Positions 17,100 through 25,796 of a stretch of DNA of 64,000 bases are shown here, piece after piece. The position numbers were made by a program, and so were the translations under genes. Positions within the stretch are counted from its first letter, which is position 1. Every line of letters starts with the position of its first letter. The DNA is from Cyanidium caldarium. Lineage: Eukaryota > Rhodophyta > Bangiophyceae > Cyanidiales > Cyanidiaceae. The stretch covers positions 1 to 64,000 of the forward strand of contig JANCYW010000014.1 of assembly GCA_026184775.1 (NCBI GenBank), read 5' to 3'. The notes beneath the pieces are model-generated. The model did no database searches. It saw nothing but the letters and a program-made list of their open reading frames with translations, and was not told the origin of the DNA.

Positions 17100-18242
17100 T
17101 CAGTGCTTCTCTTCGGTCAGCGACGGATGCGGCACCAACCCGCTGGTGTAGTTGGGCCAGCGTTTCAAGTTGATCGGGTCGCTGTACCACGATTTGGTGC
17201 GACGCAGACCGTCCTCCCAAACCACCTCCTCTTTCCAGCCCAGGGCGCGCAACTTGGACGAGTCGATGCGGTAGCGCATATCGTTAAAGGTGCGATCCTT
17301 AACGTGCTCGATGTAGCGGTTGGCATCTTTGGTCAGACCGAACAGATCGATGACGTCGCGCACCACGTCGATGTTGCGCTTCTCGGTCTCGGAGCCGATG
17401 TTGTACACCTCGTCGGTCTCGCCGGAGTGCAGAATGACGTCGAACGCCCGCGCCGCATCCTCCACGAACAGGAAGTTGCGGGCGTGCTCCCCGGAGCCGT
17501 GCACGTAACAAGGACGGCCCGAGGCCAGCAGACATACCGTCTTGGGGATGAGCTTGTCGGGAAACTGGTGCGGCCCGTACACGTTGTTACCGCGCGTGAT
17601 GATAATCGGCAGGCCAAACGACTTGACGTACCCGCGACAGATAAACTCGGCCGCCGCCTTGCTGCAGGCGTACGGATTGGTCGGTGCCAGAATCGACGAC
17701 TCGGTCTCCATATTGCTGTCCCCGCCGTACACCTCGTCGGTGCTGACGTGAATCAGCCGACGCACCCGCCCGTACTGGCGCACGCTCTCCAACAACACAT
17801 GCGTGCCCAGCACGTTATTCTCGGTGAACAGCAACGAGGACGTGAACGAGTTGTCCACGTGCGTGCACGCCGCAAAGTGCAGCACCGTGTCGATGCGCTC
17901 CTCCTCCAACACGTACGACACCAAGTCGTGCGAGCGGATGTCCCCGCGGATAAACTTGAAGTTGGGACGCATGCGCACCTCCTTCAGGTTGTCCAGAGAC
18001 GCGCAATAGTCCAGCTTGTCCAGCACCGCCACCCGGTAGTGCGGGTACCGCTGCACCAACCGCGTCACTACGTGGGAGGCGATGAAACCGGCGCCGCCAG
18101 TCACCAAGATGTTCTGCGGCACAAACCGCAGCCGCTCCCTGAACACCACCCGCGCATCGAAAGGCGGCCCGCCGTTCTCCGAACCCATGAAGAGTTTCTC
18201 GTTGCCCTCGTCTTCCGGGACGCCGTCTGGCAAAGCGGACAT
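17100..18242 (-). CDS. UDP-glucose 4,6-dehydratase (UDP-rhamnose synthesis, step 1)
   Basis: 380 residues. Converts UDP-glucose to UDP-4-keto-6-deoxyglucose, the first step to UDP-L-rhamnose. An extended SDR with the Rossmann motif NILVTGGAGFIASHVV, the STDEVYGGD block where family members carry the catalytic Thr-Asp-Glu, the NPYACSKAAAEFI segment holding the Tyr-x3-Lys pair, and TRGNNVYGPHQFPDKLIP. This matches the N-terminal half of plant RHM enzymes and stand-alone fungal/protist homologues. The start is the ATG at 18242; about 35 charged residues precede the Rossmann fold. The next gene on the same strand encodes the enzyme completing the pathway, 290 bases away. Confidence 0.92.
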   Translation of the reverse strand: MSALPDGVPEDEGNEKLFMGSENGGPPFDARVVFRERLRFVPQNILVTGGAGFIASHVVTRLVQRYPHYRVAVLDKLDYCASLDNLKEVRMRPNFKFIRGDIRSHDLVSYVLEEERIDTVLHFAACTHVDNSFTSSLLFTENNVLGTHVLLESVRQYGRVRRLIHVSTDEVYGGDSNMETESSILAPTNPYACSKAAAEFICRGYVKSFGLPIIITRGNNVYGPHQFPDKLIPKTVCLLASGRPCYVHGSGEHARNFLFVEDAARAFDVILHSGETDEVYNIGSETEKRNIDVVRDVIDLFGLTKDANRYIEHVKDRTFNDMRYRIDSSKLRALGWKEEVVWEDGLRRTKSWYSDPINLKRWPNYTSGLVPHPSLTEEKH

Positions 18243-18532
18243 CCGCCCCACACGCCAGGAAGAGGTGCGCGGGCGTTGAAGCGTGCCGCGACGAACACGT
18301 AGCGCGCTGTGCCTGTTTCCCGCCGCGCCTCTGCAGCAGAAAATCGCGCGCGCACCGATCGCGCCAATTCCGCGGCCGAACGGGAGCGAGCAACGCGGAA
18401 CGCCCCTGAGCCGCAGAACGCCACGTGAGGAATGCGGCGTACTTGCCCGCACGTATTTATTTACGATCACCCGGTCCCATGAGCACGCGACTGGCGCACT
18501 CGCTTATACTCGATTCCCAGTCGCTCTTGCGG

Positions 18533-19441
18533 CTAGAGAGCGTCGGCCTTCATCGCGGCCTGCATACGGCGGAAGACGCCCTCAACGGCGTCGTATGCGT
18601 TGTGGATTTCAAAGCCGGGATTGTCGCGCTGTAGCTTGGAGGCGTCCAGCTCGCAGTTGGAGCGGCCAGCTTTGAGGATTTTGGCCTGCTCCTCCAGGGT
18701 GAAGTTCTTCCAGGTGAAGCGCGGGTCGATGTACTGCTGGTACAGCGCCAGCACCTGATTGTGGGTGATGCTGCCTGGATTGGTGAAGTTGTACACGCCG
18801 GTGAGACCACGTTCGCTCATGCTGATGGCGACCGGCAGCAGTTCGGTGAGCACGGTCACGCTGTTGGGCACGTTCACCACGCGCTCGTACTTGCTGATCT
18901 TGGTGATGAAGCTGCGCGGTGATAAGTCGTCGCTGATGGGCATGCGCAGACGCAGCGTGAGCACATTGTCGAAGGCGGTGCGCAGCATCTCCTCCGCCAT
19001 GGCCTTGGTGCGGCTGTAGTAGGAGCCGGTAAAGTTGGGCGGATCGTCCTCAGTGAACGGCACACCACCTTCAGAGACGTAACGGTGCTTGCCGTCGTCG
19101 TAGTGGTAGATGCAACCGGTGGCAAAGTTGGTCAGGTGGATGCCGCGCTCGGCGCAACAGTCGGCCAGCGTCAACACACCCACCACGTTCGAGCGAATCG
19201 TCTCGCGCTTATGGTCTTCGCACCAGTCTACGTTGGGACGGCCGGTGACGCCCGCGCAGTTGAGCACGCGCTGCGGGCGCACGGTATCCAACTCGCGCTC
19301 ACATGCCTCGCGCTGCTCCAAACGGAACGACGCGAAAGCGTACGACTCCCCGCGTTCCTTTAGCAGCGCGGCCACCATGTTGGCGATCCAGCCCGTCTTG
19401 CCCACGATAAGGTACTTGACGGGTGAAGCAGATTCGGTCAT
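18533..19441 (-). CDS. UER1: UDP-4-keto-6-deoxyglucose 3,5-epimerase/4-reductase (NRS/ER type)
   Basis: 302 residues. Bifunctional enzyme that turns UDP-4-keto-6-deoxyglucose into UDP-L-rhamnose using NADPH. Family marks: KYLIVGKTGWIANMVAALL (nucleotide-binding glycine motif), VLNCAGVTGRPNVDWCEDHK, the NFATGCIYHYDDGKH block, YYSRTKAMAEEML with the Tyr-x3-Lys pair, and LRLRMPISDDLSPRSFITKI. These correspond closely to plant UER1 and to the C-terminal half of RHM. The ATG at 19441 starts just before the fold. The dehydratase gene lies immediately downstream on the same strand, and the Ser/Ala-repeat surface protein gene lies upstream, also on the minus strand. Confidence 0.93.
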   Translation of the reverse strand: MTESASPVKYLIVGKTGWIANMVAALLKERGESYAFASFRLEQREACERELDTVRPQRVLNCAGVTGRPNVDWCEDHKRETIRSNVVGVLTLADCCAERGIHLTNFATGCIYHYDDGKHRYVSEGGVPFTEDDPPNFTGSYYSRTKAMAEEMLRTAFDNVLTLRLRMPISDDLSPRSFITKISKYERVVNVPNSVTVLTELLPVAISMSERGLTGVYNFTNPGSITHNQVLALYQQYIDPRFTWKNFTLEEQAKILKAGRSNCELDASKLQRDNPGFEIHNAYDAVEGVFRRMQAAMKADAL

Positions 19442-19700
19442 GGTTGGTGTCCTGTACGGGCGAGCGTTGCGGAGGGCGAGCAGATGAAAGTGTGATCGCA
19501 CCCAGGGAGCCGCGGCGGGAACACCAAACGAACGATACGCCGCACGCACCGGTTCGCGCGACATTTTACGAGCTCACCGGACAGCGCGCGCCAGTCATGA
19601 CAAGACGCGGCGCTTGGATTCTGACGCGGCGTGCTCGGCCTCGAGATGAGAAGAAAAACTTGCGTAGCGTTCTTTGGGGCACATCATCATGTGCCCCACT

Positions 19701-22700
19701 TTACGCTAGAGACGGAACCGATGAATCGGATCGATGTTGCCGTCTACGCGACCGCAGACGCAACAGAAAGAACGCCGCGGAGACTCCACACAAATACGTC
19801 GCAAAAGCCGACACCAGGGCGACAACAACGATCTGCCACACCTGCAGAGCGCTTGGTCGCGCAGCATAAAAAAACTCCTCTTTGTTGCCCGCCTGTACGA
19901 TTTCAACGCGAGGCACGAAGTTGAAAGTGACATTCCCGCCCAACGTGTCAGCGACCAGCGCCGCCATCGATCCGTTATTGAACACGCTGAGCACGTCACG
20001 GGCAACGTGGACCGCAAGCTTCACGGATACGTTCACAGTGCCCATCATGTCCCACTCGGCAAAAGACGTTGCGCCGCCGACACGACCAAACAGGTACCCA
20101 GCACCTGAAGCATACGCATCAGCGAACCCTACACTACGAACGTGTGTCAGTTCCACCGTCAGGCCAGAGTACCGAAAGCCCTGGAGCCTCATCCAATTCG
20201 AGAGGCTCTTCACAATGCTCTCTTGCACAGCATGTCCTTCTAGTGACGAGGAGGTGCCGGTTGCGTTCCAGGTAACCTTCGCGAGTTCCGAGTTTGACGG
20301 CACCGGCGACGGCAAAATCGAGGCCGACACACTGTACGCTGACGCCGATGCCGAGGCCGAGGCCGACGCCGATGCCGAGGCCGACGCCGAAGCCGAGGCA
20401 CTCGCAGACGACGATGCGCTAGACCGCGCCGACGCCGAAGCCGACGCCGACGCACTGTACGCTGACGCCGATGCCGACGCCGACGCACTCGATGATGATT
20501 GCGCAGCCGACGCCGACGCACTGTACGCTGACGCCGACGCCGACGCCGACGCACTCGATGATGATTGCGCAGCCGATGCCGACGCACTGTACGCTGACGC
20601 CGATGCCGACGCCGACGCACTCGATGATGATTGCGCAGCCGACGCCGACGCACTGTACGCTGACGCCGACGCCGACGCCGACGCACTCGATGATGATTGC
20701 GCAGCCGATGCCGACGCACTGTACGCTGACGCCGATGCCGACGCCGACGCACTCGATGATGATTGCGCAGCCGATGCCGACGCACTGTACGCTGACGCCG
20801 ACGCCGACGCCGACGCACTCGATGATGATTGCGCAGCCGATGCCGACGCACTGTACGCTGACGCCGATGCCGACGCCGACGCACTCGATGATGATTGCGC
20901 AGCCGATGCCGACGCACTGTACGCTGACGCCGACGCCGACGCCGACGCACTCGATGATGATTGCGCAGCCGATGCCGACGCACTGTACGCTGACGCCGAT
21001 GCCGACGCCGACGCACTCGATGATGATTGCGCAGCCGACGCCGACGCACTGTACGCTGACGCCGACGCCGATGCCGACGCACTCGACGATGATTGCGCAG
21101 CCGACGCCGACGCACTGTACGCTGACGCCGACGCCGACGCCGACGCACTCGATGATGATTGCGCAGCCGATGCCGACGCACTGTACGCTGACGCCGATGC
21201 CGACGCCGACGCACTCGATGATGATTGCGCAGCCGACGCCGACGCACTGTACGCTGACGCCGATGCCGACGCCGACGCACTCGATGATGATTGCGCAGCC
21301 GACGCCGACGCACTGTACGCTGACGCCGATGCCGACGCCGACGCACTCGATGATGATTGCGCAGCCGACGCCGACGCACTGTACGCTGACGCCGACGCCG
21401 ATGCCGACGCACTCGACGATGATTGCGCAGCCGACGCCGACGCCGACGCACTGTACGCTGACGCCGACGCCGATGCCGACGCACTCGATGATGATTGCGC
21501 AGCCGATGCCGACGCACTGTACGCTGACGCCGACGCCGATGCCGACGCACTCGACGATGATTGCGCAGCCGACGCCGACGCACTGTACGCTGACGCCGAC
21601 GCCGATGCCGACGCACTCGACGATGATTGCGCAGCCGACGCCGACGCACTGTACGCTGACGCCGACGCCGACGCCGACGCACTCGATGATGATTGCGCAG
21701 CCGATGCCGACGCACTGTACGCTGACGCCGATGCCGACGCCGACGCACTCGATGATGATTGCGCAGCCGACGCCGACGCACTGTACGCTGACGCCGATGC
21801 CGACGCCGACGCACTCGATGATGATTGCGCAGCCGACGCCGACGCACTGTACGCTGACGCCGATGCCGACGCCGACGCACTCGATGATGATTGCGCAGCC
21901 GACGCCGACGCACTGTACGCTGACGCCGACGCCGATGCCGACGCACTCGACGATGATTGCGCAGCCGACGCCGACGCCGACGCACTGTACGCTGACGCCG
22001 ACGCCGATGCCGACGCACTCGATGATGATTGCGCAGCCGATGCCGACGCACTGTACGCTGACGCCGACGCCGATGCCGACGCACTCGATGATGATTGCGC
22101 AGCCGACGCCGACGCACTGTACGCTGACGCCGATGCCGACGCCGACGCACTCGATGATGATTGCGCAGCCGACGCCGACGCACTGTACGCTGACGCCGAC
22201 GCCGATGCCGACGCACTCGACGATGATTGCGCAGCCGACGCCGACGCACTGTACGCTGACGCCGATGCCGATGCCGACGCACTCGACGATGATTGCGCAG
22301 CCGACGCCGACGCACTGTACGCTGACGCCGATGCCGACGCCGACGCACTCGATGATGATTGCGCAGCCGATGCCGACGCACTGTACGCTGACGCCGATGC
22401 CGACGCCGACGCACTCGATGATGATTGCGCAGCCGACGCCGACGCCGACGCACTGTACGCTGACGCCGACGCCGATGCCGACGCACTCGATGATGATTGC
22501 GCAGCCGACGCCGACGCACTGTACGCTGACGCCGATGCCGACGCCGACGCACTCGATGATGATTGCGCAGCCGACGCCGACGCACTGTACGCTGACGCCG
22601 ACGCCGATGCCGACGCACTCGACGATGATTGCGCAGCCGACGCCGACGCACTGTACGCTGACGCCGATGCCGACGCCGACGCACTCGATGATGATTGCGC

Positions 22701-23330
22701 AGCCGACGCCGACGCCGACGCACTGTACGCTGACGCCGATGCCGACGCCGACGCACTCGATGATGATTGCGCAGCCGACGCCGACGCACTGTACGCTGAC
22801 GCAGACGCAGACCCACTTTGAACCAGATGTTGCACTGCGCCGCCGGGTCTATTTCGCTGACTCGAACCCGGCGGCCCTCCGACACCGATCCTGACTCGAC
22901 GATGAAGCAGTCGTGAGGACGATGCCGGACGTGACCCAGATGCGCTCGCTGCGACGTGAGTCAATGGTGCTACGTGAGTGAACTCCGTCGGAGCACCGGC
23001 AAGGCGATCTTGGAGCGTGTCTCCTGGTCCGTTCGTCAATACCTCCTGGGCCGGATGGTATTGTGTTGCGTTGTGGGTGAGACTCATATTGTTTCGAGTC
23101 GCAGTCACTGTTGCGCAGCTTCGTTTCCGGTGAGGAACAACGTGGCCCGCTGAGGCCATAAATTGACCCTCGACGACGCAGCACGGCGTTGCTAAACAGA
23201 GACATAACCACGATAGCAGCCACCATGCACACAGCTTGCGCAGCAGTCTTCTCGTTCCCCACTGGCGAAGATGCAGGCGCAGACTCCGGCATGTGGTCGC
23301 TGGACGCACTTTTTGCGCGCACCCGTTCAT
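19701..23330 (-). CDS. Giant Ser/Ala-repeat type I surface protein
   Basis: 1209 residues from a true ATG. Parts: a basic N-terminus with a hydrophobic signal or anchor (about 29-55, [21 protein letters not shown]); a Ser/Thr-rich stretch to about 165; about 37 repeats of 22 residues (some 24) made almost only of Ser and Ala with one Tyr and one Gln per unit (about 170-1000); a non-repetitive domain of about 150 residues with several N-x-S/T sites; one transmembrane helix (about 1165-1189); and a short tail of about 20 residues rich in Arg and Ser. This suggests a cell-surface or secretory membrane protein whose repeats could be O-glycosylated. No homologue recognised. The array also keeps two other frames open; those are shadows. 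Confidence 0.72.
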   Translation of the reverse strand: MNGCAQKVRPATTCRSLRLHLRQWGTRRLLRKLCAWWLLSWLCLCLATPCCVVEGQFMASAGHVVPHRKRSCATVTATRNNMSLTHNATQYHPAQEVLTNGPGDTLQDRLAGAPTEFTHVAPLTHVAASASGSRPASSSRLLHRRVRIGVGGPPGSSQRNRPGGAVQHLVQSGSASASAYSASASAAQSSSSASASASASAYSASASASAAQSSSSASASASASAYSASASAAQSSSSASASASASAYSASASAAQSSSSASASASASAYSASASAAQSSSSASASASASAYSASASASAAQSSSSASASASASAYSASASAAQSSSSASASASASAYSASASAAQSSSSASASASASAYSASASAAQSSSSASASASASAYSASASAAQSSSSASASASASAYSASASAAQSSSSASASASASAYSASASAAQSSSSASASASASAYSASASASAAQSSSSASASASASAYSASASAAQSSSSASASASASAYSASASAAQSSSSASASASASAYSASASAAQSSSSASASASASAYSASASAAQSSSSASASASASAYSASASAAQSSSSASASASASAYSASASAAQSSSSASASASASAYSASASAAQSSSSASASASASAYSASASASAAQSSSSASASASASAYSASASAAQSSSSASASASASAYSASASAAQSSSSASASASASAYSASASAAQSSSSASASASASAYSASASAAQSSSSASASASASAYSASASAAQSSSSASASASASAYSASASAAQSSSSASASASASAYSASASAAQSSSSASASASASAYSASASAAQSSSSASASASASAYSASASAAQSSSSASASASASAYSASASAAQSSSSASASASASAYSASASAAQSSSSASASASASAYSASASAAQSSSSASASASASAYSASASAAQSSSSASASASASAYSASASAAQSSSSASASASASAYSASASASASARSSASSSASASASASASASASASASASASAYSVSASILPSPVPSNSELAKVTWNATGTSSSLEGHAVQESIVKSLSNWMRLQGFRYSGLTVELTHVRSVGFADAYASGAGYLFGRVGGATSFAEWDMMGTVNVSVKLAVHVARDVLSVFNNGSMAALVADTLGGNVTFNFVPRVEIVQAGNKEEFFYAARPSALQVWQIVVVALVSAFATYLCGVSAAFFLLRLRSRRRQHRSDSSVPSLA
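20325..22820. repeat. Coding minisatellite: 37 units of 66 (72) bp
   Basis: A 66-bp unit marked by CTGTACGCTGAC on this strand occurs 37 times; some units carry a 6-bp insertion (one extra Ser-Ala). Variants differ only at a few synonymous GAC/GAT positions and form higher-order patterns. The seven-unit block 21049-21516 recurs at 21583-22050 (offset 534 bp), apparently identical by eye, which points to recent unequal exchange. All length changes are multiples of three. Confidence 0.92.
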
Positions 23331-24056
23331 GACTCCAACGTGATTCGGTGGCGTATCCTATCGGCAAAGTTTCACCCGGCGAGCGAAGGAACAACTACGT
23401 CACAAACATCCCTGTCCGGGCGTACTCTTGTCTCATCGTGTTACGTGCGACAATCTTGAAGCTACGCACTCACAATAGCGTCACCCACGTAAGCCTAGCC
23501 GGCCGCTGCAGGCCGAACGCGCCGTTGCATACGCCTCCCCAACGGCGGGCTGAGGGCGGCGACGTTCGGCGCGGAGCTCCCCAGAACTTGAACAAATTCG
23601 CGGGACCCGCGAACCTCGCATCGGCGCGATCGTTCCCGCTACCCTGAAACGAGGAGTGGTTTTGAATGGGTGGACGGCGTTTGCTGGAAATCGCACATCC
23701 AGGAGATTGCGCGCACACGCGCCGGCCAGCACGGCCTACATGGAACACGTGCACGCATCGCGGAAAGCGTTCACGATCCTGCCGCACCCCAGAGCACCGC
23801 AGTACACACGCTTGCAAGACCGTTTCGCGTCGCGACCCCGGAATTTCGACGCGGCGACCTCGGAGAGAGTGGATCGCGTCCACCTCGCCAACGGTAAAGG
23901 CGCCAAGCGCCGACGGCACCTACGACTGCAAAGGCATTCAACCCGCACCCAGGGACACCTTGCCAACAGTCGCCGGATTTCTCCCGAGTGGATGCACACG
24001 CCGCGGCCTGGCTTGCATCATCGATACGTCTCCTCTCCCTTCTCCCGTCGTTTCCG
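23331..24056. other. Intergenic, 726 bases
   Basis: Lies upstream of the surface protein gene and downstream of the release-factor-like gene on the minus strand. No open frame here is convincing. A perfect 17-bp palindrome, TTCGCGGGACCCGCGAA, sits at 23597-23613 and could be a protein-binding site or hairpin. No tRNA-like B box was seen. Confidence 0.5.
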
Positions 24057-24608
24057 TCACTCGGAGAGCGCAGCGCGATCCCTCCGACTCTTGTAGTACT
24101 TCTTAATCACCCGCTGCTGTCTTTTGCGCTTTCGTGCCCGGATCTTTGCCACCCGCTGCGCCAGCTCGGACGCCTCGCCCCTCACCATCCAGTCCAGTCT
24201 CTCCCGCAGCAACTCTCGCGCCCGACTCCGATTCAGCGCCTGCGACCGCGACTCTTGACATCGCACGACAATACCCGTCGGCAAATGTCGCAGCATCACG
24301 CAAGACGAGGTCTTGTTGACCTTCTGGCCGCCCGCGCCCGTGCCCCGCACAAACTGCTCCTCCATGTCTTCCTCTCGCAGCACCGGCCGCGTCTGCTGCA
24401 GCTCCCGCATGCGCCTTTGCAAATTGGGAATGCTGTCGCCGTCAGCTGGGCCATGGGCGTCGCACCAGCCGCGCGCCATGCGAGCCGTCACCCACGGCCG
24501 TCGCGCCGTGCCACCTCCCACGGCACCCCAGCCGCCAGCACTTGCTCGCGACAGACTTCGCGCCCTGACCGATCGCAACAACCCGCTCACCACCCGCAAC
24601 CAACTCAT
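24057..24608 (-). CDS. Mitochondrial GGQ-domain release-factor-like protein
   Basis: 183 residues from the ATG at 24608. Contains the class I release factor catalytic domain only: [14 protein letters not shown] (GGQ at about 93-95), [18 protein letters not shown] and [16 protein letters not shown], then a Lys/Arg-rich C-terminal tail ([19 protein letters not shown]) typical of ribosome-rescue members such as MTRFR/C12orf65 and ICT1. No codon-recognition domain. The N-terminus ([20 protein letters not shown]) is a good mitochondrial presequence. It probably rescues stalled mitochondrial ribosomes; assignment to MTRFR versus ICT1 is not settled. Confidence 0.88.
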   Translation of the reverse strand: MSWLRVVSGLLRSVRARSLSRASAGGWGAVGGGTARRPWVTARMARGWCDAHGPADGDSIPNLQRRMRELQQTRPVLREEDMEEQFVRGTGAGGQKVNKTSSCVMLRHLPTGIVVRCQESRSQALNRSRARELLRERLDWMVRGEASELAQRVAKIRARKRKRQQRVIKKYYKSRRDRAALSE

Positions 24609-24836
24609 GCACTCCCTCTTGTCCCATTCAACACGCGCCACAGCTTTCACGCACCCTCACGTCTTCTCCTCGGCGCTCTGCCTCGCGCCACGTGCTGTCC
24701 CCGAACGGGCGACTCCGCGCACGATGATCCGACGCGGCGCTTCAACGGAAAGGAGTGGCACTGTCTCGTCTCCGTCTCACGTCCCCGCTGACAAAACTTC
24801 CACGACCTCTCCACACAAGGCCATCCTCTTCCCACC

Positions 24837-25760
24837 ATGCCCTGGTGGATGTTGGCACGGGCTCTGGACCGGGTAAAGCAGCGCCGTCAGGCCGAGCGCC
24901 TACCGCTGCTGCTGCGCACCGCCCGCACCCGCCTGAGCCTGCACGCCAACCGCCTGCACCAATCGGTGCTGGGCAGTCAAAAAGAGGTGGCCACCCTGCT
25001 GTCCAATGAAATGAAGCGCGTGGAAGCGTACCGCAACGTCAGCAACGGCACCACGGTGTTGGGACAGGTGGGCGCCGCCAGCCAGCTGGAGCGCGCCCGC
25101 GTGCGTGCCGAGCAGATGCTCCACGACGCCGGCCTGGAGGACGCTCTGTACATGTTGCTGGTGTACGTCGAGCTGTTAATGACCCGAGTCTCCTTACTGG
25201 AGGTGAGTGTACGTGCCAAGCAGTCGCGCCGCGATGTCGTGCCGCTGCCGCCCGAGCTGCGCGAGGCCGTCGTCAGCATCATCTACGCCTGTCATCCGCC
25301 ACTGCGCGGTATGCGTGGCCGCCGCGTTGCCGCCGCCTGCGACCATGTAGCCCCGCTATCCGGAACGGTGCCCGAACTCTCCGACGCCGCTCATCTGTTC
25401 GCCAAAGTGTTCGCCACCGGCGCCGACACCACCTACGACGAGCTCGACGCCAGCCGCGACGATTCCCTCCGCGTGCCGGCAGCCATGACCTGGGTGACCG
25501 ACATCTGGAGCCACCCGCTGGCGCACGGCGTCAGTCAGCGCCTGGTACGCCAACTCTCTGTGCGCGTGCCGTCTCCGCATGAAGTGCTAGAGGCGCTGCA
25601 GCACACCGCGCGCTTATACGATGTCGACTGGCAGCCGCCGGTGTTTCGGGCGCCGGACGGCTCCCACGCACCCACCGCACCACAGCAACCGCCCGTATCC
25701 ACCTCCGTCCAACGCGAGCACGACGACCTGCTGGCGCGCCTGAATCGACTCAAGTCCTAA
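24837..25760 (+). CDS. IST1: IST1-like ESCRT-III-associated protein
   Basis: 307 residues from an ATG in good context. The helical IST1 (regulator of Vps4 activity) domain covers about 10-180, with RTARTRLSLHANRLHQSVLG, RNVSNGTTVLGQVGAASQLE and VRAEQMLHDAGLEDALYML. A Pro-rich linker leads to the extreme C-terminus, EHDDLLARLNRLKS, which matches the MIM1 motif bound by the MIT domain of Vps4, apart from its first position. This argues for a full ESCRT-III/Vps4 module in endosomal sorting or cytokinesis. Its stop is 36 bases from the stop of the convergent dynamin gene. Confidence 0.93.
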   Translation: MPWWMLARALDRVKQRRQAERLPLLLRTARTRLSLHANRLHQSVLGSQKEVATLLSNEMKRVEAYRNVSNGTTVLGQVGAASQLERARVRAEQMLHDAGLEDALYMLLVYVELLMTRVSLLEVSVRAKQSRRDVVPLPPELREAVVSIIYACHPPLRGMRGRRVAAACDHVAPLSGTVPELSDAAHLFAKVFATGADTTYDELDASRDDSLRVPAAMTWVTDIWSHPLAHGVSQRLVRQLSVRVPSPHEVLEALQHTARLYDVDWQPPVFRAPDGSHAPTAPQQPPVSTSVQREHDDLLARLNRLKS

Positions 25761-25796
25761 AGCACACGTCCTCTCTCCTCGCACACGCGCTACACT

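Noticed and set aside
19882-22821. Plus-strand 979-codon Asp/Ala frame and a 881-codon Arg-rich minus frame
   Set aside because: Both are by-products of a stop-free 66-bp repeat. Only the minus-strand Ser/Ala frame has a signal-like segment, a non-repetitive C-terminal domain and a transmembrane helix.
23470-24096. Overlapping open frames of about 150 codons on both strands upstream of the surface-protein gene
   Set aside because: Composition is Arg/Pro/Ser-rich without domains, several frames overlap, and none has a supported start.
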